Source of the DNA: Trachythela sp. YZ-2020
Lineage: Eukaryota > Cnidaria > Anthozoa > Malacalcyonacea > Clavulariidae
DNA: 64,000 nt
Reading direction: 5' to 3'
Assembly: GCA_016169945.1 (NCBI GenBank)
Contig: JADLSH010000236.1
Coordinates: 3,582,001-3,646,000, forward strand
This document shows positions 33,801-44,500 of this stretch, in pieces (the first letter of the stretch is position 1; every line of letters begins with the position of its first letter). The notes beneath the pieces are model-generated. The model did no database searches and was not told the DNA's origin. It saw nothing but the letters and a program-made list of their open reading frames with translations. Both the position numbers and the translations under genes were made by a program.

Positions 33801-35024
33801 ACTCTCATTCATTATTTCTATATTGCATAAAATAATACAGTAGGGCACATTGTCCATTAATGGGTTAACAAAAATGGCAGTACCCTACCACTGACTGGTA
33901 AAATCGTCTGGCATTAGACAGAGTAATTAGTAGGGCACATCTGGGCGCATTGCAAGCTAATGGGTTAACAAGAGACACTGGCAGATTGTTTTTGTTAACC
34001 CATTAACTGGCAGTACCCTACCACTGATGAGTAAAACCGTCTGGTGATAGGCCGATGGAAGTGGAGTCATAGAATACCATCTTTAAGATTTCAAAAAAAG
34101 ATGAGACTTTGTTTCATTATTCATTATCTCTAGAAATATGGAAATTTGGATAAAAATCAATAGACATGTTTGGTAGTATAACAGCAATCTTCATGACTAG
34201 GTTCTACAAAAATATTGCAAAAATATACTCAGTCGACTGCATGGGAACACTTCTGAAACACACCGTACACATGCATCATTGACACATGTTCACGATTTAT
34301 TCGTTATTTGGGATTTGCTGTACAAGCTGAGTTTGCTGTTAATACAGGACTTTTGTGATGAATTTTAGTTAAAATTTAGATTTTTGTTGCAGCATTTTGG
34401 ACAAGCAAGCGGAGGACGGTATTCTATGACTCCACTTCCCTCAGCCTTAGACAGAGTAAAATACTAAAGTAGGGCGCATCTGGGTGCATTGCAAGTAAAC
34501 AGTGGTGGAAATTTCGAAAATTTACAATTTGTCGGAAATTTTGACCTAAAAAGTGCTAAAAACAGCCTATTTTGAGTGTAAATGGGGGGTTTGTTGGAAA
34601 TTTAGGAGGCTTTGCCCCCACCGGAAAACGTGAATTTCCGCCACTGCAAGTTAATAGGTTAAGACATCAGAATTTTCTTTTGGTTTTTTACTAGGGGTAT
34701 TTAGGAAAAAATACCACAGCTGTGCAATTAATTGCATACATACATAATAATAAAGTAGGGTAATTATGGTTAATAAATGTTGGGTATTGTCATATTATTA
34801 CAGTAGTCAAATTATCCAATCAAAATAATTTAATCATTTTCTTTTTATAAAATGTAGTAGTTCTTGTTTCAACAACAAATTGACAGAGTGTTTATTAGAA
34901 ATAATTATGTCAAAACCAGTGTATCATTGTGTATGTGAACAATAGTACAATCACTGTACTCTACTATCTAGCATACTAATACCTGTCCATTGACGGAATC
35001 CTCGTTGCTAAAACAGCAACCCAT
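30874..35024 (-). CDS. LAMTOR1: LAMTOR1 (p18), Ragulator lysosomal anchor, six exons
   Basis: Minus-strand exons are 35024-34983, 33682-33603, 33478-33395, 32186-32109, 31645-31525 and 30966-30874. All have GT-AG borders and matching phases. The product is 165 residues (human protein about 161). It begins MGCCFSNED: Gly2 for myristoylation and Cys3/Cys4 for palmitoylation, as in p18. Further p18-like blocks in order are ERTPLMND, DQQSMLSRILNQTANNVIDV, EKGEFMERAKQYQ, then PPGTAAPQVVLAAESVPAHD and the C-terminal FVVQFGAT. In animals LAMTOR1 wraps the other Ragulator subunits and tethers Rag GTPases and mTORC1 to late endosomes and lysosomes. Exon 2 has two in-phase acceptors (33682 or 33673); I prefer the first AG. 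Introns hold SINE and MITE insertions. The start codon lies 565 bp from that of the NuMA-like gene. Confidence 0.92.
31185..31348. mobile_element. Inverted pair of SINE 3' parts in LAMTOR1 intron 5
   Basis: A reverse SINE tail (31185-31250, containing GATTTTTCTCAGCATCTCGT) abuts a forward SINE body (about 31258-31348: CAACTGCTCCTGGCTAGGTC, TTTCCGTTCGAGTATTCCAT). Same family as 53715-53885. Arrangement mirrors the back-to-back SINEs at 10.1-10.4 kb. Confidence 0.55.
31908..32018. mobile_element. MITE, copy A (TTAACxCATTAACTGGCAGT family)
   Basis: The ends TTGTTAACTCATTAACTGG and TTAATGGGTTAACAA are inverted. The interior has CGTCTGGCATTAGACAGAGT and GGGCGCATCTGGGCGCATTG. Located in LAMTOR1 intron 4; copies B and C are at 33862-33972 and 33994-34680. 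Confidence 0.65.
32268..32460. mobile_element. Hairpin element of the 13.4-kb family
   Basis: The dispersed words (GTGTTTTGGTTCACAAAATG, AGAGTGCTCAATACC) are followed by a stem: ACCTCAAAATCTTTGCTACC continuing with ATCGGTTTCA, against TGAAACCGATGGTAGTAAAG continuing to TTTTGAGGT. The order of parts is that of 13622-13413 read in reverse, but the stem sequence differs apart from the ACCTCAAAA ends. Confidence 0.6.
33862..33972. mobile_element. MITE, copy B
   Basis: Same interior as copy A (GGCAGTACCCTACCACTGAC, CGTCTGGCATTAGACAGAGT), ending TTAATGGGTTAACAA-like. It directly precedes copy C in tandem, within LAMTOR1 intron 1. Confidence 0.65.
34051..34446. mobile_element. Short TIR element inserted in MITE copy C
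   Basis: The termini GGCCGATGGAAGTGGAGTCA continuing to TAGAATACC, and GGTATTCTATGACTCCACTT continuing to CCCTCAGCC, are inverted repeats. TA-type duplication is suggested by flanks ATA and TTA. About 395 bp; interior non-coding. Confidence 0.65.
34500..34646. mobile_element. hAT-type MITE inserted in MITE copy C
   Basis: CAGTGGTGGAAATTTC... GAATTTCCGCCACTG, 147 bp. The flanking 8-mers are CAAGTAAA and CAAGTTAA (7 of 8 match). Close relative of 22295-22442, which has a perfect 8-bp duplication. Confidence 0.8.
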
Positions 35025-35588
35025 CTTGCTTAGCTGACAAATGAACTTCTTTAGGCAGTAAGAACAGCTCTCAAACAATTATTACAAAATTCTATATCAA
35101 ATAACTACAGTATTTTCAGTTAAATTTCGACACAACAGTACAACACTTTAAATTAATACCCTTGGTCAAGTCATCTGACATCCTGTTAGTGTCACGAACG
35201 TTCACGATGTCAATCGACCATTGCCGAATGCTGCCGAACATGTAACGATCGTCAAACGAGCCTGTGCTATTTCGACAATGCGGTTGCAATATTTTGCCAC
35301 CAAAATTTGAAAATACAACGGTATTTTTGACCTTAGGAAACCTTTGGAAATTCGTCCGATTGTATCATGCTTTGGTGAGTTTTTATATTGTTATTGAATG
35401 CTAAAATTGGTTGAGATAGGCCGTTTGAACACCACATAGTCATAAATATAAGTTAGATCTATTGGATTGGATAGAAATTATGGAATATAAATTCATCTAG
35501 TTTGCCTCTTCAAACATTCTTTTAGAACATTCGAAAATTGTGTCGCGAAAATTTGATCGTCTTGTTGTGGAGGAATCAAAATTCTGCC
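35025..35588. promoter_or_regulatory. Bidirectional promoter region between LAMTOR1 and the NuMA-like gene
   Basis: The 564 bp between the two divergent start codons must contain both transcription starts or leader exons. It is somewhat richer in CG dinucleotides than flanking DNA (GTCACGAACGTTCACGATGT, CAACGGTATTTTTGACC). No TATA box is obvious at a convincing distance. Divergent housekeeping-type arrangement is an inference from start-codon spacing. Confidence 0.6.
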
Positions 35589-38500
35589 ATGGAGAGTCGA
35601 ATGAATTCGGAAAAGGCTGAAGCACTTTTGAAATGGGTAAGCACTGAAAATATTGAACTGAAGCTTGATAATTGTAACATATTATTTTGCATATTGTAAT
35701 TCTGTCTTTTATACAGCATATTTTTGCAGTATTCAAAATGAGTAGTCTACAGCTGGTCGCCTGGCCCTGGTCCAAGTTACAAAATATGTTTGTGTTTGAA
35801 TATTTGCCCTGGTTAAATAACATCTAGTTAGGGATGTTTATATGGAGACAAGTGAGACTAGTTTATGTTATAGATTCGCTTGCCAAAAAAACCCCAGGCA
35901 TTGCAGTCTGTAAATAAATATATTTATTTTGTAATGAACCATAAATTGCACATTTCTATGGTTACAGATCAGACATTTCACTGACTTGGAAATGCCAGAC
36001 AAAGGGCCATCGCTTGAAACGTCGAAGTTCTTATTGTACTGTCCGGCTGCAAAAATTAAGACTTGGGAATGCCTTCCCTAACATACAATTAAAACCTAAA
36101 CACAAAACATCAGGCCCTCATTATGCATCAGTCAAATCCAAGCGTGCCCATCCCCCCCCGGGCCATTTTCCTGTAAAGCACGTCCCGGGGGTTGGGCATT
36201 TGAACTCAAACAGATATATTAATCAGAGGGCAAGTATTCTCTTTATGTTCAGGTAGTTGGATAACCTACTCTTCTTAGCCAAACAGTCCAGCTGTCCCCG
36301 GGGGTGGGGGATTTGCTACTGATTTTTTGCCCCGCTGCGGGGCATTTTCACGTTTTTTTTATCCCTGCCCCTGAGAATTTGTTGCATATTTTTGAAAACT
36401 GTCAAAAGCCCGGGGGGGGGATGGGCACGCTTGGATTTGATTGATGCATTACAGAGGCATCAAGGTGCTCTTGCAGGGATTCAAACCTGTGTGTTGCATT
36501 GATGTGCTGCTTGAAAAGAAATCCCAAAAATTCTGCTTTATATTGCATATGATAATATGGATTGTGCTTCCATGCAAATTGTGAATATCCCACTTTGTAT
36601 ATTTTTGGGTATTGAACAGCCTGGTTTGAACAACAGGTTTTTTTGTCATTTTTAGAGAACGAGACAGTTACATGATTAATTATTTTTGAAAGAGAATGAA
36701 TATTCTACAATCTAACCCACTTATGACAAGTAATGTTGGATCTATAACCGTAGAACTAAAATGTCCGGTTTCGGACATGTAACCATGGCGAAAAAAGTAA
36801 CATAAACAGCGAGCTCATGAGCCAGCCTGGATAATTGTGATTATGTGGACCCAGTTGGTTCATCTTGAGAGTCAGCCTCATACCCAGGAGCTGAATTGGG
36901 AATCGGAAAGGGAAAAAATCATGCTAAGCTACTATATATACAGATCAGTGGCTAAGCTGAGCGACCACAGGGGGGTGCAACTTCTTCTTTATGAGACCTG
37001 GGTACGAGGCTGCTTGAGAGTTGTAAGACAAGTAGACATAATATAAATAATGACTATAGGTGTGTTTCACTAAGCACGTTCATGTAGCAGATGGTGATCA
37101 ACCTGCAGTTGAATATTAAGAATAGAATATATTGCTACACATAGAAGTTGGATGACCACCATCTTCTGCCCCGTAATGCTTTATACTGTAACCCACCAAT
37201 ATACAAAATTGATGGTTATTGATTGATGCTGATTAAAAATTGCAGCATTTTATGGTATCAACCTGCTCAAATCATACCTTCAGTTGAATGAGTCGAACAT
37301 TTGCATATAAAGGATACAAGTTACAACTTGGTCAATCCACCCTTTTCGAGGTTGCCCTGCAGGGGGTAGCACATGTGCTGGAGTGCAACTCTTGGGACAA
37401 ACAAACGATAAGCTAGTATTGTGTATAATATAAGAGAAAAAATGAGACGCAAAAAATGTAAAGAAATATATCGCTTTTCTACTAATAAGTACCTTAGCTG
37501 TTCAATGTCTTGGCCTGCGTCAAGATTGTATACTAACTTCAAAATTAATATAAAGTGGACTAGACGACGACAAACACAACAAAGTCAGAGAATAATGGCC
37601 CATTAATGCATTTTTTATCACAAATAGACCGCGCATAATTCAACTGGTTTGTACACTTGTCTAATTACTCTCTCACAAGCTGTGCCCTAAAAATCTGAAA
37701 TAAATGCGGAAGATTGCTAACCACTATTGTGACTGTTCGCCAAACACTTGGAAGACCAGATGATATGGCCATTAGCGACGGAACCTGACAATTGAGGAGG
37801 CTGAGCCTCAACCTCGTTGACTGAGCCTCTGTTGAAAAGAAAATTTAAATAAACTGTGGTAGCTATCGCAAGGAAGTTGAATTCTCAGTGCTGTAAATGT
37901 TATTTCAAAAAAGAGGCAGGAAACTGTGAACGTTCATGTTAAAACACAATCTGCTCGTTCAAGATGGCCCACAGCACAGAACACGTCATCTTCTTAAACC
38001 TCTTTCTCCCTCGGAAACAACAACAACAAATAATTTATTTAACACTCAAAGGTACAAAGTAAAAAAGAGGTTACAAGTAGCTATTTACAAAAGATGAGTG
38101 TAAGCCATCTGTAATAACTATTACTGTATTAGTGAGCTAGACTTGGCAGGTGGCCTTTAAATAGAAGACATCTAATATTTATACAATATTAATATACAGA
38201 ATAAAAAAATACACCAAATACAATAAACATTGTTTACAATACAATAGACAAACAAACAAACAAAACAAAACAAAAGGAGTCACAAATATAAATTAAATAA
38301 ATGAATATTGGAAAATATATAAATCTGATGCTAGTAAGAGCCAATTGGCAAATTTTTAAATAAATTTTTTAAACAAATTACACTTAACGATTTAAAAGAT
38401 TCATTAATAGTGTTCCATAATTTGGGTCCACAAAAGAAGAGCAACAAAGCACTAAAAAGGCAGCAGGGAGGGGCAGATGATGTACAAGTAGCAGTTAGTA

Positions 38501-41500
38501 CCATTGGAAGGACGCGACTGCAATCCAGGACTAGGGATATAAAAACACAGTATATAGAGCAGAATACCTTACGCCAATGAGTGGTTAAGTAGAACTGTGG
38601 GCTGTTTTAAACCATCATTTGCAATCTACATGTAGTTGTTCATGCGAAAGAAGGCAGTTTTGAAGGCGCCTGAATCATTGGGACAAGAAATAATCACCAG
38701 AGATTTCTATTTTGGTTTGTCAGAATATCGCTAATACTTGTGGGCCAGGCATATACTTGCTAAGTTATGTTGCAAACAATTTAAGATACATCCTGCAAGT
38801 CAAAGACTTTGGGATGAAAATGGTCGTACGCGACTGCGAGGGTAAACCATTAGTGTATGCAGGTTCTGATGTGTCAAAATGTCGTGAAACAGCAATTTAT
38901 TACGGCAATTTCTTGAAATATTGCTCAATATTTTGAAGTAGTCTGATTGATCAACGACGGTTGATTACGCAAAGTTTAAACGTGAATGAAACTATTGACT
39001 TGCGACTTGCTGGTAGCAGCTAAATTGATGATTTAACTCCATATTGACGAATTAATTAAAGTCAGGCAAATTACCTGCAACCAAAAAAGGAAGTAACATC
39101 CGATGATTGTACGTTAGTACCGTTAGTACTTGGAGATTAGGATGAGATTCTGATTTACTCCATTAGAATACGCAATCCTGCGCTTTAATGCATAGTATAG
39201 GTGTTTGTTCACTTACAAAGAAAATGGTAAATTTGCGCAAAAGTCGTTCTGTTTTTCCTCTTTAGTTACCGTATTATATAGTATCCTTAAAAATAATGCA
39301 AACCAAAGCTTTGACCTTTGTTTAGTATTTTGTTGAGTATTTTCTCTTCAAGATCAATAATGATAAATTTGTGTAGACACAAAGCAAACCTTGGTATCGA
39401 CGCTAGTTGGACCTTCTTTGCGACCAATCAGTAAATGCAAATGTTATTGGATTCAAGTGCTCAGAAGATGATTCGTTTGCTGGTTTATTCAATATAAACA
39501 TGGGTCTGGGAATGTCAACGCAAACGATAAGATAAAATATTGAATACATTCACTTATAGGTACAATGAGAAGTAGTCGGTTGGCGTTGTTCTCTGAATAG
39601 GAGCAAGTTGTTCAACTTTTTATACCCTGCTTGCCCATCGCGAAGTTTTCGTTGGCCAAAAAGACATAATTATATCTGCTTCAGTTTCAGCATAACACGG
39701 ATCATATTTATTAAATTGAGGTTGAGCCTGTAACTCTACCGTCTACCGAACTACGAGAATCCCAATGCGACTTGAGACGGACGTTCTGGACTTGGACAGA
39801 AGAAATACAGTACAGAGAATGACATCAATCACTCTACATCACAGGGAAAACGGGTAGCAGATTCGATTTGCGCGCTGCCCCTTACCCGTTGAGTTAAGCC
39901 CAGGCCCCAGGGTTCTGCCCACGGTTGGAGGCGGCGGTGCCCTGCATTCATCAATGTGGACTCTTTCGCCCAGCACTCAAAAAGTATCATATGTTGGACA
40001 AGAAACATCTATAGTCTAATCTATAGATTTTGTTATGTAAACTCGTTTGTGTAAAAATCTCTTTTGTTTGTGTAAACAATACTATTGATGATTATTTGGT
40101 GTGTAATTCAACAACAGTTCGTGCAATATTGGCTACCAGTAATTTGGTAAAAAATAATATCCATCCAAAGCCATATCTCATGACATTAAATTTCAAAAGT
40201 TGCCAGGAGAAGCATGTTTCCGGGCTAGCAGGTACTCCGCAATCATTTGATCCTGAGCAAAGCCCTGTAAGCTTGCCACTGTAGGTCGAGGGTAGAGCCG
40301 AGGTTTTATTTAGGTTGGATAACTTCCCTGTACTTAAAAGATTGTGTAAGTAGAGTTGTGGTTGGTCCTCTCCTGTGTTTTATGCTCCTGTCTATTGTGT
40401 TGATATGACGATTTCACCGTTGGCTGATTAGCCAATCAGAAATCGATTATTGACGTTATTGACCTATTGTTGGGTTTCAATAAAAGCGTTACAGGACAGC
40501 AGATAGTCTCCCACTTCAGAACTGTTGACACTTATTAACAGGTTCGTTGCTGCTCCTTGAACTCCTTAAATACTACTTGAGCGAAATTATGACTTCAAAG
40601 GGCACTTCGAAAGCCCTTAATTTAAAACTTACAACCTCTTGAAAACTCCTTAGATACTCCTTGAATATTTTTCAAGTAAACATAAGATTATTTTTTTTCC
40701 AAATAAAAGTATGATCCATAGCATAAAATTTTGCTTGTTGGCATAATTTCACGATATTTGGACAACTTTCAAGGATTATCCTCTTAAGGTAACATGACGA
40801 ACTATTCCATTTTTTGAAGTTCGTTGTCTTGTCTTTTCTTGAACGAAAACTCCCTGTCTAAATACTCTTAAAAATTGTTATTGTTCTCCTTAATTACTCC
40901 TTGGATTCAACTTTTCAAGACCAGCACGAACCCTCTTATACCTGTATACGAGAATGTAGATTAAAACTACTAGTGCCAAATACAAGACAACTACATATAA
41001 TGAAAGAATTAACAATATTTTCACACTTTCATGATTTCTGCTGCTCGATAGTAATTTAAACGTTCGAACCAAGGCATTGTGAGCAACTCATTGACAACTC
41101 CCTATGCTAGCACAAATGTGTTCACCTCTTGACTACATGCAGTGTCAAGGTCTTTGTCGTTGAAAGTATAATATATTTTTATGCAGCGCTATATATCCTC
41201 CCTCATTCAATGCAGTTTATGCACACAGTACTATTTTATTCACGTTTTGCAGGTTAATACAGTTAGCATCGGTTCACATGTGAAGTCACTAGAGGAATTA
41301 TCAAATGCACAGTTGTTGATGGAAATTGTTTATCTCATGTAAGGAAATAGTTTCATAATTGATTACTCGATAGTCGATGATCGTCATCTGGGGGCGGTTT
41401 CAAGATACAAAAGTGACTAGAAAGTGAAATATATAAATTGATAACTAGAGCAAAACTGTTCAAGATATTCAGTGTACTTTCCTTGTACTTTTAACCACTA

Positions 41501-44500
41501 CATACTCACTGGTATTACTGCTAATGAATGTGTATCAATTTTAACGAATTATTACAGTTATTCTTAAATGGAATCTTTCAATCATATTTATTTATAGTGA
41601 TAAAGATTACCAAGTTGAAAGATTAAACCCACTTGACGACAATACCAAATGGCTTGTAAAAGTGGTTGAATATTTAGAAAGTAAGATGTTATTCATTAAT
41701 GCTTTAAAAATAGAGAGCCATTAGTATTGACTTTCAGTAAGATATAAAATTCCAGCAATTCCAGACAATATAATAGAAAATATCCCATGATTTATATTCT
41801 CCTGTATGCGTATCCAGTATAGAGGATGGGAAGGCAGGTGTTGCGACCCCACAATGGGTAAGGGTGGGAATAAGGGAGGAGTTTGATTGTGCCTTCAATC
41901 GCTGATTGTAAAAATAGTAATAACCATAAGATACAATTATACAAACTAAGCCAGTCTGTTATTAAACTTAGTAACTTATGCCAGACTGCCTGTTACATCT
42001 GTATTAATAATGCTACTACTTCGTCATCCGGGCTTACATCCAAAATCCATCCAAAGTCCTCTGAGGCCAACGGCCTGCCGTTTGTCATTTCATTCAGCTG
42101 TTAGTAAGACGTCGATAAGATATACAGGGTGTATATGCCATGCTATCGCGCGCATAATATTTAGTTTATAGATTTACCTTTTTCCACAAATAAAGACCAG
42201 GATTTTAACTGTCAAATGACACCTTTTTTGTATCACTACGATCAATAATGGCTCGATGCGATGAAAAAAGATTGGTAAAAATCACATTTTTCCACCTTTG
42301 GGAATTGAACGTACTTCGAAATTTCGACCATTTGCCCAAATGATGGTTGCCTATTTGTGAAACGTTCAGCATTGCCATGCAGTTCAGTTTTAAAACTTCC
42401 TGTTTCGTAAAATGTTTCAACCACCAAATTTCGTTGTTAAATCGCAATTTGAACGTTCTTTTAAATTTACCAAGACTTGATAAATATAGCCCATGGGTTA
42501 CGAGATCTTATTAAGATTCTTAAATTTGAATCCGAAAATAATTTCAGTAGTGAATAGGCAGACAATAGCTTTGCGCTCAACTCAGGCCGAATGGTGGAAA
42601 AATGCGTTTTCGACCGGTAATTTTTATTCGTATTGTATTTGGCCATTTTTGATCGCAATGATACAAGAAAGGTATCATTTGACAGCTAAAAAGGTTGATA
42701 TTTATTGGTATGAAATAAATAAATCTTTAAACTAAATAATAAACGCACGACAACATGCTAAAGTTGGATTACATGTTTTTATACACCCTGTATATTGACT
42801 ACAATTCTCATTGTAGCATTGAATCACTTTTAGATTTTTACCATCAACCACTGACAGACTTCGTTGATCAGAATAAGATCACTGCTTATCACAATACCAT
42901 GGAAATCGGAAAGGTACAGTGTCTAATTTTATTTATTTTGTATTAAGCTTTCATTGTACAATGGAGCAAGAAGTTTACAACAGGTTTAGACCCAACGAAG
43001 TAAACTACCGAAATAGTCAAATAGAAAGAACAAAGGTGGCTAACATTTCTTACAGACTATTTACATGAAATACATATATAGTTATAATGAACAGAAGTGC
43101 AATAGTGATACAACTCCCTTCACCACATAAACACAATCATACACGCATAGACAGACACGTTAGGGCAAAATCAATGTAAATGTTAAGAGCAGCACTCACT
43201 GACGGAAGAACGGAGAAGCCAAATCTCGAGTCATGCATTTAAAACAAATATATTTCCAAGTTGAGGTAATTTCAGGATCAAGGTTAGAATTCAAAGCAGC
43301 ATTGTAATGATTGTACAGGGCATAGGCCGTATTCTGTGGCACGAAAAGTCGCTTAGAAAATGAAATTCGTTGCCCGGGTTCGGGCACTACTTTAAAACAA
43401 GATAAATAATTAGGATTAATCATACAAAGTCCAAATCCGCTTGTTTGCACTTCTAGAAACCTGCAGTTTTCGAGTATTTCTTCTTCGAAAATTCAAGAAA
43501 TCAACATATTTCGCAATCGATCGCCGCCATTTTTTCAGGGTACTTGGTGTAATATGCACTATATATAGTGTATTTCGTGGTTCTACATTGATTTTTACAT
43601 GAAGTTTCTAAAACATCCGCTGACATAAAGTAAATATGGCTTTCAGAGTTATTGTTTTTTAGTCATTTTGATGGGGAAAATGACAAAAATTTTGCGATGT
43701 TTCGTTCCAAAAGTTGTTTGGATTGACAAAATATATGGATATCGGATGTTGCGTGGGGAAATTTTTATTCGCGGTAATGTGAGTGGGTATAACTGTATAA
43801 GTGACAATACTAGTGAAAACATTTTATGTATTTTTATCACTGGCAGAGGTCTTGGCAGATTCAATATAGGACTTTCCTTTGTGATGAAAACTGTCTTGTA
43901 TCAGAACCTGTGTTGTGGGAAATCCTATTCCGTATAGATAGAAAATGCAAAACGGTGACATGCACATTCATCAACAGATGAACAGAACAACAACAACAAC
44001 ACGGAACATTCAACAGTATAATTAGCCTTATATTTCAATCAATTCTAGCATTGCCCCATCCCCCCTGGGCATTTGCAAACTTTTGTTGTGCAGGGACCAG
44101 GCATTTGTGGTTTCTGCAGCAGCTGCAGTGAACATGTGCACTGCCATGAATATGGATGAAAGTATTTGTGTCATACACATAAACAAATAGAACTTGTGAA
44201 GCAAAACTTGCTCATCTTTACAAAGTTAAACATTATTTAATTAAGAATGTAAAACTCATATCCTGATATTCTGACAAATATATGTGTTGGTGTGCCCCAG
44301 GGCCAGCAGTTGGCATAATTTCTTTTTGTTGCACTTTTCCTGCCCAGAGAAAAATAAGTGCAAATGCCCAGGGGGGGGATGGCAATGCTAGAATTAACTG
44401 ATGTATTATCTAGATTTAACTTGCTACTTTAATACGTATATTACAATACTGCCATAAATATAAACTATGAACCTGTTTAAAATGTAATACTGCTTGTAGT

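Larger units (their letters stand above)
33994..34680. mobile_element. MITE, copy C, interrupted by two later insertions
   Basis: It starts TTTGTTAACCCATTAACTGG and runs to CGTCTGGTGAT. It resumes after a first insertion at TTAGACAGAGTAAA (34448), and after a second insertion at CAAGTTAATAGGTTAA (34647). Removing the insertions restores the same order as copies A and B. Confidence 0.7.

Noticed and set aside
35154..35246. Coding exon upstream of LAMTOR1 (MFGSIRQWSIDIVNVRD...)
   Set aside because: It has an ATG and a plausible donor, but LAMTOR1 must start at MGCC for lipidation; probably 5' leader or chance.
41741..41790. Missing NuMA exon reading RYKIPAIPDN
   Set aside because: Good acceptor and plausible residues, but no GT donor before an in-frame stop; kept only as a possibility.
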